DNA of 64,000 bases from Hymenobacter sp. DG25B (GCF_000801315.1 NZ_CP010054.1:1426001-1490000), one strand, 5' to 3'; counted from the first letter of the stretch, positions 1 through 9,554 are shown. A program made the numbers and translations. The notes: a model not told the origin generated them from the sequence alone.

Positions 1-685
1 TTTTGGCGGAGTGGGTGCTGGCGCCGCCCAACTCTTCGCTGGTTACGTTTTCGTGGGTTACGGTCTTCACCACGTTAGGGCCCGTCACGAACATGTAGCT
101 CGTGTCTTCCACCATCAGAATGAAGTCCGTAATGGCAGGGGAGTACACCGCGCCGCCCGCGCACGGGCCCATAATGGCGGATAGCTGCGGCACCACGCCC
201 GAGGCCAGGGTATTCTTGTAGAAGATATCAGCGTAGCCGCCCAAACTCACCACGCCTTCCTGAATGCGGGCGCCACCGGAGTCGTTCAGGCCAATAACGG
301 GGGCGCCGTTTTTCATGGCCAGGTCCATAATCTTCACAATTTTTTCGGCGTGGGTTTCGCTCAGCGAGCCACCGAAAACCGTGAAATCCTGAGAGAAAAC
401 GTACACCAAACGACCGTTTACGGTGCCATAGCCCGTTACTACTCCGTCGCCCAGGTAGTATTCCTTATCCAGCCCAAAGTCCTTAGAGCGGTGCATTACA
501 AACTTGCCGATTTCCTCGAAGGAGCCTTCGTCCATCAGCAGGTCTACCCGTTCGCGGGCCGTGAGCTTGCCTTTTTTATGTTGGGCCTCAATTCTTGCCT
601 GACCGCCGCCGAGTAGGGCTTCAGCATTTTTGCGGGCCAGAATTTCGATTTTACTCAGTTGGGCTTCAGCGTGTGGGTCAGACAT
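1..685 (-). CDS. Acyl-CoA carboxylase carboxyltransferase subunit (PccB/MmdA type), 3' end outside window
   Basis: The minus strand reads from an ATG at 685 through 228 residues without a stop to the window edge. The product matches the biotin-dependent carboxyltransferase beta subunit family: an N-terminal helix ([19 protein letters not shown]), then [32 protein letters not shown] near residues 131-143, [16 protein letters not shown], and the family hallmark GGASTHSAK right at the edge. In this family the subunit moves carboxyl from carboxybiotin to propionyl-CoA or another acyl-CoA, or works as the alpha subunit of methylmalonyl-CoA decarboxylase; the visible part does not decide the substrate. 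Family members are about 510-520 residues, so more than half is missing. No biotin carrier or carboxylase gene is in view. Confidence 0.93.
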   Translation of the reverse strand, partial: MSDPHAEAQLSKIEILARKNAEALLGGGQARIEAQHKKGKLTARERVDLLMDEGSFEEIGKFVMHRSKDFGLDKEYYLGDGVVTGYGTVNGRLVYVFSQDFTVFGGSLSETHAEKIVKIMDLAMKNGAPVIGLNDSGGARIQEGVVSLGGYADIFYKNTLASGVVPQLSAIMGPCAGGAVYSPAITDFILMVEDTSYMFVTGPNVVKTVTHENVTSEELGGASTHSAK

Positions 686-980
686 TGGGTGGGGAAAGTC
701 AGGGTAGCTACTTAGGTAAGAAGGCCAAAGGTAACGCACGAGTATAGAAAAGCCGCATCGGAATCTGGGTGGCCTTTATACTGTGCAGCAGTATGCTCAT
801 ATTTGGAAACTGGCTAGTTGTAGAGCAGCAACTCAGTTACTTTCGTTGATTACTCTGACCGAGGCCTCATGATTCCAACAATCATAACCAGTATGGCAAG
901 AGTGTTATGGGATGTGTATTATGGGATGTGTATTCCAGTAGAATAAGTATTAGTGGTAAATTTAAAAAAAAACAGTAACA
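686..980. other. Intergenic stretch with a short tandem duplication
   Basis: This 295-base gap separates the divergent carboxyltransferase and the 981 orphan. I see no coding frame with recognisable content. At 905-932 the 14-base unit TTATGGGATGTGTA occurs twice in tandem. GC content falls sharply from about 780 onward, toward the AT-rich gene that follows. Promoters for both genes must lie here, but I cannot place them confidently. Confidence 0.5.
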
Positions 981-1532
981 ATGAATAGTGTATTAAAAAT
1001 AGTGTTTGTTATTGGATTTTCATTTGTTTTAAAAATATCTTTTGCTCAATCAATTATTTATCAGCTGGGAAAGAATAATCAAATAAAGGGAGGCAAGGAA
1101 TTTATTATTGAAATTGCAACATTTTTCGATAAGGTTGAAGATAGTTTAAAAATTGATTTTAATCATTCTGACACGCTGTATATTATCAGAGGAGTCGATA
1201 TTCAGTCAAGGACTGGTTATGGCTATGTTTGGAATAATAAAGTAAAAATCAGTTATGTAGATAATAAAAAATGGAGACGTGATAAAATAGTAGAATCAAA
1301 ACCTGTTATTGAAATTAAAGCCCAGCAAATGCCTTGGTATCAGTTTGATGATTTGATTCCATTAATTGATCATTGGGATAAAAAGAAAATTAAGGATTAT
1401 GTAGATAATTGCGACAAGGTTTTGAGTGGGATATATTCTTGGGAAATAATAAGAGCTGTAAAGCAAAATTCTTATTACGATATAGTAGAAATAAGTGTCA
1501 GAGATTTTGGAGTAGGTGTAAAAAATGATTAA
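981..1532 (+). CDS. AT-rich secreted orphan protein, function unknown
   Basis: A 183-residue protein with a clear signal peptide: a lysine at position 6, a hydrophobic run (IVFVIGFSFVLKISF) and a likely cleavage after FAQ near residue 23. The rest is a soluble, mixed charged and aromatic sequence with no motif I recognise. Base composition is far more AT-rich than most of the window, with codons such as ATA, AAA and TTA dominating, as in the lipoprotein gene at 37176..37670. That contrast suggests recent acquisition or weak selection on composition. The nearest gene downstream is the DUF4256 gene, 39 bases on, in the same direction, but it has normal composition, so an operon is uncertain. 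I assign no function. Confidence 0.7.
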   Translation: MNSVLKIVFVIGFSFVLKISFAQSIIYQLGKNNQIKGGKEFIIEIATFFDKVEDSLKIDFNHSDTLYIIRGVDIQSRTGYGYVWNNKVKISYVDNKKWRRDKIVESKPVIEIKAQQMPWYQFDDLIPLIDHWDKKKIKDYVDNCDKVLSGIYSWEIIRAVKQNSYYDIVEISVRDFGVGVKND

Positions 1533-1571
1533 GCTTATATGATGCAGAGTAAAAGTTAGTAGTCAATAATT

Positions 1572-2105
1572 ATGAAAGAAAAATTGCTTAATATCTTGAA
1601 AGCACGGTTTGAGAAAAACCAAAACCGGCACAAAGGCCTCCAATGGTCTACTATCCAATCCAAACTGGAAGCTAACCCCGAAAAACTCTGGTCACTGCAA
1701 GAAATGGAAAGAACCGGCGGCGAGCCGGATGTGGTAGGCTATGATGCCGAAACCGACAAATATATTTTCTTTGATTGCGCTGCCGAAACTCCTGCAGGCC
1801 GCCGCAGCCTGTGCTACGACCGGGAAGCGCTGAATTCCCGAAAAGAGAACAAGCCCGCCAATAGTGCGCTGGATATGGCGGCAGCTATGGGCGTTGAGCT
1901 GTTAACTGAAGAACAATACCGGCAGCTACAGCAAAACGGTAAGGTGGATACAAAAACCTCCAGCTGGATAAAAGCGCCTGCTGACATCCGTAAGCTGGGC
2001 GGGGCCCTTTTCGCAGAATACCGCTACGGACAGGTTTTCATCTATCACAACGGCGCGGCCGCTTACTATGCTGCCAGAGGGTTTCGGGGAATGCTCAAAG
2101 TGTAA
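1572..2105 (+). CDS. DUF4256 family protein
   Basis: A 177-residue soluble protein matching the DUF4256 family over its full length: EMERTGGEPDVVGYD, the FFDCAAETPAGRRSLCYDRE block, NSALDMAAAMGVELLTEEQY, KTSSWIKAPADIRKLGGALF and the C-terminal YYAARGFRGMLKV are all hallmark segments. Length agrees with the family (about 180-190). Biochemical function is unknown; no signal peptide or membrane segment is seen, so it is probably cytoplasmic. It ends before a bidirectional terminator shared with clpC. The start ATG at 1572 follows an A-rich leader and agrees with family N-termini. Confidence 0.88.
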   Translation: MKEKLLNILKARFEKNQNRHKGLQWSTIQSKLEANPEKLWSLQEMERTGGEPDVVGYDAETDKYIFFDCAAETPAGRRSLCYDREALNSRKENKPANSALDMAAAMGVELLTEEQYRQLQQNGKVDTKTSSWIKAPADIRKLGGALFAEYRYGQVFIYHNGAAAYYAARGFRGMLKV

Positions 2106-2145
2106 CGGACCTCCTGCCATCTTTGTCGCAGCTAGCGGTAAGTCA

Positions 2146-2184
2146 TAAAAAAGGCCAGCTCCCGGATGGGGCTGGCCTTTTTTT
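2146..2184. terminator. Bidirectional intrinsic terminator between DUF4256 gene and clpC
   Basis: GGCCAGCTCC and GGGGCTGGCC form a GC-rich stem around a short loop (CGGAT), flanked by A6 on the left and T7 on the right. It lies between convergent genes and can stop transcription from both sides. Confidence 0.85.
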
Positions 2185-2207
2185 ATGATTTTCAATTCTT
2201 ACTCAAC

Positions 2208-4811
2208 TTACTTCTTCGAGTCTTTCGGCTCGTCGTCGCTCGGTTCCGTAGTTTCCTCCGGCCGCTCGTCGCTGGCGAGTTTGGGGGTTTCCCCGCTCTT
2301 GCTTACGGCAAACGTCAGTTCCTCGGCGCCTTCCGTGAAGTCGGCCGTGATAACGTCGCCCTGGGCAATCTGTGCCTTCAGGATTTCCTCCGCAATCGGG
2401 TCTTCAATGTACTTCTGAATAGCCCGGTTAAGCGGACGAGCGCCAAATTTGGGGTCGTAGCCTTTCTCGGCCACGAAGTCCTTGGCGGCTTCCGTCAGTT
2501 CTACGCGGTAGCCCAGTGCCTGCACCCGCGAGAGCAGCTTGGCCAACGAAATGTCGATGATTTTGTGGATGTCTTTCTTCTCCAGGGAATTGAAGACAAT
2601 TACATCATCCAGACGGTTGAGGAACTCCGGCGAGAAGGTTTTGCGCAGAGCGTTGGTGATGGTGCTCTTCGTCAACTCATCCATGTTCTCGTTGCGGGCC
2701 TTCGTGCCGAAGCCGATGCCGGCACCGAAGTCCGCCAGGTCGCGGGCTCCGATGTTGGAGGTCATGATGATGATGGTATTACGGAAGTCCACCTTACGGC
2801 CCAGGCCATCGGTCAGGATACCATCGTCCAGCACCTGCAGGAGCAGGTTATAAACGTCAGGGTGCGCCTTTTCAATTTCGTCCAGCAGGATAACGGAGTA
2901 CGGCTTGCGGCGGATTTTCTCCGTCAGCTGACCGCCCTCTTCATACCCCACGTAGCCGGGAGGCGCGCCCACCAGGCGCGATACGCTGAATTTCTCCATG
3001 TACTCCGACATATCAATCCGCACCAGCGAATCTTCCTTGTCGAAGAGGTACGTAGCCAGTACTTTGGCCAGCTCCGTTTTACCTACACCGGTGGGGCCAA
3101 GGAACACGAACGAGCCGATAGGCTTTTTCGGGTCTTTCAGGCCTACGCGGGTACGCTGGATGGCCTTCACCAATTGCTTGATGGCCTTTTCCTGCCCAAT
3201 TACTTTGCCCTGCAGCTCCTCACCCATGTTGAGCAGCTTCTGGCTTTCGTTCTGGGCCACGCGGCTCACCGGAATGCCGGTCATCATGGCAATTACTTCC
3301 GCCACGTTTTCCTCTTTCACGGTGTAGCGCTTCTTCTTGGTCTCGTCTTCCCAGTTCTTTTTAGCCTGTTCCAACTGCTCCAGAAGCTTTTTCTCCTTGT
3401 CCCGGAGCTGCGCGGCTTCCTCGTATTTCTGCGACTTCACCACGCGGTTTTTCTCCGTCTTGATGTTCTCAATGCTCTCTTCGAGCTTGAGAATATCCTC
3501 GGGCACCACAATGTTGTTAATGTGCACGCGGGCACCGGCCTCGTCCAGGATATCAATGGCCTTGTCTGGCAGGAACCGGTCGCTCATGTAGCGGTCCGAC
3601 AGCTTTACGCAGGCTTCAATAGCCTTGTCGGTGTACACTACGTGGTGGTGGTCCTGGTACTTGTCCTTGATGTTGTGCAGGATTTCGATAGTCTCCTCGG
3701 GCGTGGTGGGGTCCACCATCACCATCTGGAAACGACGGGCCAAGGCACCATCTTTCTCGATGTACTGCCGGTACTCATCCAGGGTAGTGGCGCCAATGCA
3801 TTGAATCTCGCCGCGGGCCAGGGCTGGTTTGAACATGTTGGAAGCATCCAGCGAGCCGGAAGCGCCGCCGGCACCCACAATAGTGTGCAGCTCGTCAATG
3901 AACAGGATAACGTCCGGAGACTTCTCCAGCTCGTTCATCACGGCCTTCATGCGCTCCTCAAACTGACCGCGGTACTTGGTGCCGGCCACCAAAGAGGCCA
4001 GATCCAGCGTAACCACGCGTTTGTTGAACAGCACGCGGGAAACTTTCTTCTGCACAATGCGCAGGGCCAGACCTTCAGCAATAGCCGTTTTACCTACCCC
4101 GGGCTCACCAATGAGAATGGGGTTGTTCTTTTTGCGGCGCGAGAGAATCTGAGCTACGCGCTCAATTTCTTTTTCACGGCCTACAATGGGGTCTAGCTTG
4201 TCGTCCTCAGCCAGCTTGGTCAGGTCGCGGCCGAAGTTATCAAGCACGGGTGTGCGCGACTTTTCGCCCGGTTTCTTGGCCGTAGAACTGCTGCCGGATT
4301 TGGAAGAGCTGCCAAACAGTTTGTCGTTATCGTCGTCGTCGGTGTCGGAAGGACCGGCCGAGGGACCCGGCGTGTTGCCGTGGTAGTCTAAGGAGTCGCG
4401 CACTGCTTCGTAGTTAACGTTGAACTTAGCCAGAATCTGAGAAGAGATGTTGTCTTCATCGCGCAGAATCGAGAGCAGCAGGTGCTCCGTGCCAATGATT
4501 TCGCTCTTAAAGATCTTGGCTTCCAGGTACGTAATCTTAAGTACTTTTTCCGTCTGTTTCGTCAGCGGAATAGAGCCGGTGATGCTGGTGCCCTGCGTAG
4601 CAGTATTGCGGGTTGCTTGCTCTAAAGCATACTTAAGCTCGTCCACGGAAACGCCCAGTTTCTTGAGCAGTCCAATGGCCGTGCCTTCGCCCTCGCGAAT
4701 CATGCCCAGCAAGAGGTGTTCGGTACCGATATAGTCGTGACCGAGCCGGATGGCTTCTTCCCGGCTCAGGGAGATGACCTCCTTGACTCGATTTGAGAAT
4801 TTAGCTTCCAT
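2208..4811 (-). CDS. clpC: ATP-dependent Clp protease ATP-binding subunit ClpC
   Basis: An 867-residue Hsp100 AAA+ unfoldase that feeds substrates to ClpP. Two Clp-N repeats sit at about 1-150 ([17 protein letters not shown] and [18 protein letters not shown]), followed by a Ser/Asp-rich linker, AAA1 with Walker [10 protein letters not shown] near 234-242, a UVR-type coiled segment near 455-485, AAA2 with GPTGVGKTE near 572-580, and a Clp D2-small domain before an acidic Glu/Asp/Lys tail. The open frame continues upstream of the ATG, but family N-termini begin at [12 protein letters not shown], so I chose 4811. The acidic 50-residue tail is longer than in Firmicutes ClpC. No mcsA/mcsB or ctsR gene is nearby, as expected for Bacteroidota. 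It is monocistronic, ending at the shared terminator. Confidence 0.97.
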   Translation of the reverse strand: MEAKFSNRVKEVISLSREEAIRLGHDYIGTEHLLLGMIREGEGTAIGLLKKLGVSVDELKYALEQATRNTATQGTSITGSIPLTKQTEKVLKITYLEAKIFKSEIIGTEHLLLSILRDEDNISSQILAKFNVNYEAVRDSLDYHGNTPGPSAGPSDTDDDDNDKLFGSSSKSGSSSTAKKPGEKSRTPVLDNFGRDLTKLAEDDKLDPIVGREKEIERVAQILSRRKKNNPILIGEPGVGKTAIAEGLALRIVQKKVSRVLFNKRVVTLDLASLVAGTKYRGQFEERMKAVMNELEKSPDVILFIDELHTIVGAGGASGSLDASNMFKPALARGEIQCIGATTLDEYRQYIEKDGALARRFQMVMVDPTTPEETIEILHNIKDKYQDHHHVVYTDKAIEACVKLSDRYMSDRFLPDKAIDILDEAGARVHINNIVVPEDILKLEESIENIKTEKNRVVKSQKYEEAAQLRDKEKKLLEQLEQAKKNWEDETKKKRYTVKEENVAEVIAMMTGIPVSRVAQNESQKLLNMGEELQGKVIGQEKAIKQLVKAIQRTRVGLKDPKKPIGSFVFLGPTGVGKTELAKVLATYLFDKEDSLVRIDMSEYMEKFSVSRLVGAPPGYVGYEEGGQLTEKIRRKPYSVILLDEIEKAHPDVYNLLLQVLDDGILTDGLGRKVDFRNTIIIMTSNIGARDLADFGAGIGFGTKARNENMDELTKSTITNALRKTFSPEFLNRLDDVIVFNSLEKKDIHKIIDISLAKLLSRVQALGYRVELTEAAKDFVAEKGYDPKFGARPLNRAIQKYIEDPIAEEILKAQIAQGDVITADFTEGAEELTFAVSKSGETPKLASDERPEETTEPSDDEPKDSKK

Positions 4812-4942
4812 GCAGATAAGGTAGTGAAGAAATACGGAACCCTGCAAGCGCAAATAGCACGTTTTAGGGCAGGGAAGGCCGTGAGTACCTGAAAACAGGC
4901 GGGTACGGACGAAGGTTCGGAAATAGAGAAGCGGCAAAGGCC

Positions 4943-5563
4943 CTACACGAGAAAACTGCCGGCAGCTGGCCCTTGCATAAACAACAGGTCCAGGATGCTT
5001 AGGTTGGGTACAAATTGTACGCCAAAGGTTTGGGCATACGGGCGTACCGACGTCCTGTCAGGTTCCGGAGTAATTGGATCTTTGGGTGACAGCCAGTCGC
5101 GCCGGTCGCGCAGGGCCTCGGGAGGGTAGGAAGCATGATACTCGGTGGTGAATTCCACAGGAATTCGCAGCCGCAAACAGCGCAGAAAGAAGGAGAGCAG
5201 CGAGAAATTCAGATCGAAAAGCAGCGCCGGTTTCTGTACGTAAATGTCGTGCAGATAGTCGGCGTAATATTCGAAATACGGGCTACCCCCGTATGCGGTT
5301 TGCAAGGTGCGCCAGTGTTGGTGCACCCAGTTCTGCCGATAATCGATTTCCAGCTCCGTAATGCGTACTTTCTCGCTGCGGTTACCATCGATAACCGGTA
5401 CCGTTAGGGGTTTTACACCCTGCGCGGTGAGAATAAGGCAGCGGTTGCGGAAGGTCTGTTTGCGGTAGTGCTCGTGGGGCTCCAGCCAGAGAGCATCCTG
5501 GCCTAACAACTCAGCAAAAAATGCCGCCGGCGGGTTATATTGAGATTCAAATAAAACAGGCAT
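4943..5563 (-). CDS. WbqC family protein
   Basis: A 206-residue protein of the WbqC-like family. Typical features are the N-terminal PVLFESQYNPPAAFFAELL, the HEHYRKQTFRNRCLIL segment, LTVPVID, the Arg-Asn-Trp stretch IDYRQNWVHQHWRTLQTAYG, and SPYFEYYADYLHDIY. The family includes proteins from O-antigen clusters and many Bacteroidota proteins with no tested function; a role in glycan biosynthesis is only inferred. No signal peptide is seen. It lies 131 bases upstream of clpC on the same strand and is divergent from the 5671 operon. Confidence 0.85.
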   Translation of the reverse strand: MPVLFESQYNPPAAFFAELLGQDALWLEPHEHYRKQTFRNRCLILTAQGVKPLTVPVIDGNRSEKVRITELEIDYRQNWVHQHWRTLQTAYGGSPYFEYYADYLHDIYVQKPALLFDLNFSLLSFFLRCLRLRIPVEFTTEYHASYPPEALRDRRDWLSPKDPITPEPDRTSVRPYAQTFGVQFVPNLSILDLLFMQGPAAGSFLV

Positions 5564-5670
5564 GATGCTAGCTTAGGGCAGGCAGACAACTGGCCCGCCG
5601 CGCCCAAGTTACACGTTGCTGCCCCGGTCTGTACTATCCATTTGCCGTACCTTTAGCCCGTCAACCTGTC

Positions 5671-6543
5671 ATGAAAAGACTTCTGTTCGCCTTTCTGGGT
5701 GTTTTTCTGAGCGTTGCGGCCCTGGCCGGAGCTCCTAAGCTCACGCTGGACGTTGCCGCTTTTCGCAACAATGACCGGGGCCGCCAGGGCGGAGTGCTGG
5801 ATATGCTGGCCACGGTAGATGGCAACTCCCTGGCGTACAAGCGCCGGGCCCCCCGTATTTTTCAGGCGGCCGCCTCCCTTACCCTGGAAGTGCTGGCCAA
5901 GGATGGCAAAATAGTGTATAGCGAAGTGGTGAAACTGCGGCCTCCGGTGCTGAATGATACCTCCCAGGCCCTGAAAAACCCCATGAGCTTTCAGAAGCGC
6001 ATTATGCTGCCCGACGGCGTGTATACCGTGCGCGCCCAGGTAACAGATCAGTACCGGGCCGGGGGAAACCGCATTGTGGAGGCGCCCATTACGCTGGAGT
6101 TTGATAAACCAGGCCTGCGTCTGAGTAGCGTGGAAGTACTCAGTAAGCCGGCTTCCCGCTCGGCGGCGCAAACCAACTTTAACCGGGGCGGCTACATGTT
6201 GGTGCGCACGCCCGCTTGCCTCTACGGCCGCGGGGCCGATAAACTTTATCTGTACGCTGAGCTCTACAATGCGCCCCAGGAGCAAACCCTCACTACCAAA
6301 TACCGCCTGCGCCCCGTGGGCGGCACCAAAGATGCGGCTACGCTGGCGGGCACAGCTAAACCCGTGGCCGGAGCCCCCCATTTGCTGGTGGCTACCATGG
6401 ATATTGCTAAGCTGCCGGCCGGGGAATACGATTTAATTGTGGAAGTTCGCGGCGCCAAAAGCAAGCTGCTGGATAGCAAAACCACGCGGGTGCTGCGCGA
6501 CCCCGACACGTACGCCCCCGCCGGGGCTGTTATTAATCCATGA
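5671..6543 (+). CDS. Secreted beta-rich protein of unknown function
   Basis: A 290-residue protein with a clean signal peptide (MKRLLFAFLGVFLSVAALAG, cleavage near 20). The rest is predicted beta-rich, with the pattern of two sandwich domains: ASLTLEVLAKDGKIVYSEVV, then LPDGVYTVRAQVTDQ, and a C-terminal LPAGEYDLIVEVRG. It resembles the N-terminal part of Bacteroidota GWxTD-domain proteins, but I see no GWxTD motif and the gene stops before such a domain would begin. The stop codon overlaps the next ATG (ATGA), so it is translationally coupled to the LpxL-like acyltransferase. An envelope role is therefore plausible but unproven. A TACCTTTA box at 5648-5655 is a weak promoter candidate. Confidence 0.75.
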   Translation: MKRLLFAFLGVFLSVAALAGAPKLTLDVAAFRNNDRGRQGGVLDMLATVDGNSLAYKRRAPRIFQAAASLTLEVLAKDGKIVYSEVVKLRPPVLNDTSQALKNPMSFQKRIMLPDGVYTVRAQVTDQYRAGGNRIVEAPITLEFDKPGLRLSSVEVLSKPASRSAAQTNFNRGGYMLVRTPACLYGRGADKLYLYAELYNAPQEQTLTTKYRLRPVGGTKDAATLAGTAKPVAGAPHLLVATMDIAKLPAGEYDLIVEVRGAKSKLLDSKTTRVLRDPDTYAPAGAVINP

Positions 6544-7448
6544 GTTCACCTGTTGCCCAACCCACGTACCCGTGGTATTATCGTCCGCTCGACTGGTTTT
6601 TACGGGGTTTAGCCTCTTTGCCACTCACCCTGCTGTACGGGCTGGCCGAAGTGCTTTATTTCCTGATGGCCTACGTCCTGCGCTACCGCCAGCGCGTGGT
6701 GCTGGAAAATCTGCGTAATTCCTTTCCCGAAAAAACGGCGGCCGAACATAAAAAGCTGGCCAAGCAGTTTTACCGGCACTTCGCGCAGCTGATAGTGGAA
6801 ATACTGTGGCTGCGGGAGGCTACGCCGGCCCAGCTGGCCCGGCGGGTATCATTTCCTAACAAGCACATCATTACGGATAAGCTGGCCCAGGGGCGTTCTA
6901 TGCTGGCCCTGGGCTCGCACGAAGGCAACTGGGAGTGGATTCTGACCTCGGGCGCGCTGCAGATCAATGCCCCGGCAGTAGGGGTATACCAGCCGCTGAA
7001 TAGCCCGTTTTTTGACGACTTTATGTATAAGCTGCGCACCCGCACCGGGGCTGAACTGGTAACCATGCGCGAAACCATTCGCTATATGGCCGCCAGCCAG
7101 GACCGGCAGCAGCTGCTGTGCATGCTGAGCGACCAAAGCCCCAGCAACCCCAAAAACCGCTATTGGACGCAGCTGCTCAATCAGGAAACTGGTTTCTACA
7201 CCGGCGCCGACCGCCTGGTGGGGCAGTTTCAGTTGCCAGTGGTGTACGTGAGCATCCGGCGGCTACGGCGCGGCTACTATGAAGCTGTCCTAACTGAGCT
7301 TTTTGACGGCAATACGCCGCTGGATCCGGAGCAACATCAAATTACGGAAGCCTTCGCGCGGGCCATGGAGAAGGATATTCGCGCCTCACCGGCCGATTAC
7401 CTATGGTCGCACCGCCGCTGGAAGCACAAGCGTCCGGTAGGAGAGTAG
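6540..7448 (+). CDS. LpxL/HtrB-type lysophospholipid/lipid A acyltransferase
   Basis: A 302-residue inner-membrane acyltransferase. A hydrophobic anchor at about 17-42 precedes the catalytic LALGSHEGNWEW (the His-X4-Glu motif, His near 127) and conserved blocks further on (MLSDQSPSNPKNRYW, GADRLVGQFQLPVVYV, PADYLWSHRRWKHKRP at the C-terminus). The family transfers secondary acyl chains to lipid A precursors or related lipids at the cytoplasmic face. Length is as expected. Its ATG overlaps the stop of the upstream secreted protein, indicating coupled translation. It ends 6 bases before a long inverted repeat that separates it from the convergent Sua5-like gene. Confidence 0.92.
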   Translation: MSSPVAQPTYPWYYRPLDWFLRGLASLPLTLLYGLAEVLYFLMAYVLRYRQRVVLENLRNSFPEKTAAEHKKLAKQFYRHFAQLIVEILWLREATPAQLARRVSFPNKHIITDKLAQGRSMLALGSHEGNWEWILTSGALQINAPAVGVYQPLNSPFFDDFMYKLRTRTGAELVTMRETIRYMAASQDRQQLLCMLSDQSPSNPKNRYWTQLLNQETGFYTGADRLVGQFQLPVVYVSIRRLRRGYYEAVLTELFDGNTPLDPEQHQITEAFARAMEKDIRASPADYLWSHRRWKHKRPVGE

Positions 7449-7454
7449 GCCAAT

Positions 7455-7557
7455 GGTGAGATAGTGAAATGGGGAGGTGGTGAGTTTGATGTTTAATTGG
7501 CGCGACTTGCGCAATCAGAACGTCAAACTCACCATCTCCCCATTTCACTATCTCACC
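7455..7557. repeat. 35-base inverted repeat between convergent genes
   Basis: Arms 7455-7489 and 7523-7557 are reverse complements with one mismatch in 35 positions, around a 33-base loop. The arm begins GGTGAGATAGTGAAATGGGG. The repeat fills essentially the whole gap between the acyltransferase and the Sua5-like gene. It may stop transcription from both sides, though it lacks a T tract. Confidence 0.9.
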
Positions 7558-7560
7558 ACC

Positions 7561-8190
7561 TTACAGATACTGTTCAATATCCCCGGCACCCTGGCGGATG
7601 ACGTTGAAATCTTCATCGGTGCAGTCTACCACGGTGCTGGCAATGTTGTTGCCGAAGCCGCCATCAATCACCATATCTACCAAGGGACGGTATTTCTCGA
7701 AGATAAGGTCGGGGTCGGTGCTGTATTCCAGGATTTCGTCTTCATCCCGGATAGAGGTGCTCACAATGGGGTTGCCCAACTCCCGCACCAGTGCCAGGCA
7801 GATATGATGGTCGGGCACGCGGATACCTACGGTTTTGCGCTTTACGCCCCCATACTTGGGCGCTTTGGCGCTGGCCTCAAAGATGAACGTGAACGGGCCG
7901 GGCAGTGCTTTTTTCAGGACTTTGTAAACGGGGGTGGTAATGCCGTTGGCGTAGTCGGTGATGTGGGAAAGGTCGGAGCAGATAAAGGAGAGGTTGGCTT
8001 TGTCGGGCTTCACGCCTTTAATGCGGCAGAGCTTTTCCACTGCTTTGGCGTTGGTGATGTCGCAGCCCAGGCCATAAATGGTATCGGTGGGGTAAATGAT
8101 TACGCCGCCGTTGCGCAGCACGTCCACCGCCTGCTGAATGCGGTTTTGCGGAGGATTATCGGGGTGAATGCGAAGCAGCGTGGCAGACAT
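7561..8190 (-). CDS. Sua5/YciO/YrdC family, L-threonylcarbamoyladenylate synthase-like
   Basis: A 209-residue cytoplasmic protein of the YrdC fold. IIYPTDTIYGLGCDI at about 31-45 and LCRIKGVKPDKANLSFIC are the ATP/threonine-site signatures; ALPGPFTFIFEAS and GIRVPDHHICLALVRELG match conserved later segments. Members condense threonine, bicarbonate and ATP to threonylcarbamoyl-AMP for t6A37 in tRNA. This length and sequence look closer to the YciO subgroup, so the catalytic role is likely but not certain. It is convergent with the acyltransferase and divergent from mltG. Confidence 0.9.
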   Translation of the reverse strand: MSATLLRIHPDNPPQNRIQQAVDVLRNGGVIIYPTDTIYGLGCDITNAKAVEKLCRIKGVKPDKANLSFICSDLSHITDYANGITTPVYKVLKKALPGPFTFIFEASAKAPKYGGVKRKTVGIRVPDHHICLALVRELGNPIVSTSIRDEDEILEYSTDPDLIFEKYRPLVDMVIDGGFGNNIASTVVDCTDEDFNVIRQGAGDIEQYL

Positions 8191-8383
8191 AGGCGGCAGG
8201 AGCTAGGGTGAAATAAGAAATAAGGCCTCCGGACTAGGGGCGGCAGCCGGGGCAAGGTACGGCACAAGGCAAAGAACTTTCTCTAGTTCGGTTTTTTGGG
8301 CCTGCAGGTTGCATCCGGCCCGCTAAATCTGTCGGGCACGGGCAAGTACGGGACGCAGCGGCGGAAGATGCGGCGCAGAAGCT

Positions 8384-8391
8384 TACTTTTG
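8384..8391 (+). promoter_or_regulatory. Candidate -7 box upstream of mltG
   Basis: TACTTTTG fits the Bacteroidota sigma-A -7 consensus TAnnTTTG and lies 83 bases before the chosen mltG start. I do not see a convincing -33 TTTG at the right distance, so this is a motif match only. Confidence 0.45.
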
Positions 8392-8474
8392 TGGGTCGGA
8401 GCCATAACTTCCCGGGCCGATAGCTGCCCGGCATTGGTTTTCTTTTGTACCTCTCCTTATCGTCCTGCCTTCGC

Positions 8475-9551
8475 ATGGCCACCACACCCCGTATCGACTA
8501 CAAAGCCCGCGCTATTAAGCGCCGCAACCGTTTTGCCGCCATCGCGGCCGTTTTGGGGCTGCTGTTTGTCACGTTTTCCTATTATTTCTACCAGGTTTTC
8601 TTCACGGCCAACGTGGAAACCAAAGGCCGGCCTACCTACGTGCTGGTGCGCCGCGGCGAAACGGCCAAAGCCGTGCTGGACTCCATTGATGCCACCGGCG
8701 TGATTGTGGACAAGCTCAGCCTGCACTTTGTGGCCCGCCTCATGAAGTATGACAAGCTGGTGAAGCCCGGCCGCTACGAGCTGAAGGATGGCTATACCAA
8801 CCGCCAGCTGATTTCTGACCTGCGCGCCGGCCGTCAGTCGCCACTCAAGCTCACGTTTCAGAACATCCGCCTGCGCGAGGACCTGGCCCGCAAGCTCAGC
8901 ACCGCCATCGACTCGCGCCCCGGTCAGTTCGATTCGCTGCTGAGCAGCCCCAGCTACACCAAAAGCCTGGGTTTCGATACCACGAGCATCCTGACGATGT
9001 TCATCCCGAATACCTACGAGCTGTACTGGAACTCCTCGCCAGATAACCTCATGCAACGCATGAAAAAAGAGTACGAGAAGTTCTGGACACCCGCCCGCGA
9101 CGCCAAGCGCAAAGCCCTGGGCCTGACGCGCACCCAGGTAAGCACGCTGGCCAGCATTGTGGAGGCCGAGCAGCAGCAGCATGCCGATGAGCGCCCCCGC
9201 GTGGCCGGCGTATACCTCAACCGTCTCAAGCGCGGCATGAAGCTGCAGGCCGACCCTACCGTGGTGTATGCCAACCAGGATTTCACCATTAAGCGCGTGC
9301 TGAACGTACACCTGCTCAAAGACTCGCCCTACAACACGTATAAGTACGCGGGCCTGCCGCCCGGCCCCATCAACCTGCCCAGCATTGCCAGTATTGATGC
9401 CGTGCTGAACCCCGAAAGCCACGACTACCTGTATTTCTGCGCCAAGGATGATTTCAGTGGCTACCATGCCTTTGCCCGTAATGAGCAGGAGCACCTGGTA
9501 AATGCCCGCCGCTATCAGGCCGCCCTCAGCCGGGCCGGCATTATGAAGTAA
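8475..9551 (+). CDS. mltG: Endolytic peptidoglycan transglycosylase MltG (YceG)
   Basis: A 358-residue inner-membrane protein with its catalytic part in the periplasm. A basic N-terminus (YKARAIKRRNRF) precedes one transmembrane helix at about 20-42, then a LysM-like region (RPTYVLVRRGETAKAVLDSI) and the YceG domain. LASIVEAEQQQ holds the catalytic Glu near residue 230, followed by RPRVAGVYLNRLKRGMKLQA and DPTVVYA; the C-terminus keeps NTYKYAGLPPGPINLPS and YLYFCAKDDFSGYHAF. The enzyme cleaves nascent glycan strands and sets strand length. I chose ATG 8475 (MATTPRIDYK) over an upstream in-frame ATG at 8445 because family N-termini start just before the basic patch. Confidence 0.95.
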   Translation: MATTPRIDYKARAIKRRNRFAAIAAVLGLLFVTFSYYFYQVFFTANVETKGRPTYVLVRRGETAKAVLDSIDATGVIVDKLSLHFVARLMKYDKLVKPGRYELKDGYTNRQLISDLRAGRQSPLKLTFQNIRLREDLARKLSTAIDSRPGQFDSLLSSPSYTKSLGFDTTSILTMFIPNTYELYWNSSPDNLMQRMKKEYEKFWTPARDAKRKALGLTRTQVSTLASIVEAEQQQHADERPRVAGVYLNRLKRGMKLQADPTVVYANQDFTIKRVLNVHLLKDSPYNTYKYAGLPPGPINLPSIASIDAVLNPESHDYLYFCAKDDFSGYHAFARNEQEHLVNARRYQAALSRAGIMK

Positions 9552-9554
9552 TTT

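Noticed and set aside
905..932. Direct repeat as an operator
   Set aside because: Two tandem 14-base copies look like a local duplication; no palindromic character or regulator supports an operator.
2166..4196. Long open frame (676 codons) on the plus strand
   Set aside because: It lies antisense to clpC, whose protein is unmistakable; the antisense peptide has no family features. GC-rich coding DNA gives such frames by chance.
4812..4937. Longer N-terminus for ClpC
   Set aside because: The frame is open for 42 more codons, but the encoded residues are unlike any ClpC and lie before the conserved MEAKF start.
8457..9494. Open frame of 345 codons on the minus strand
   Set aside because: Antisense to mltG; the mltG catalytic motifs are clear, so the reverse frame is a shadow.
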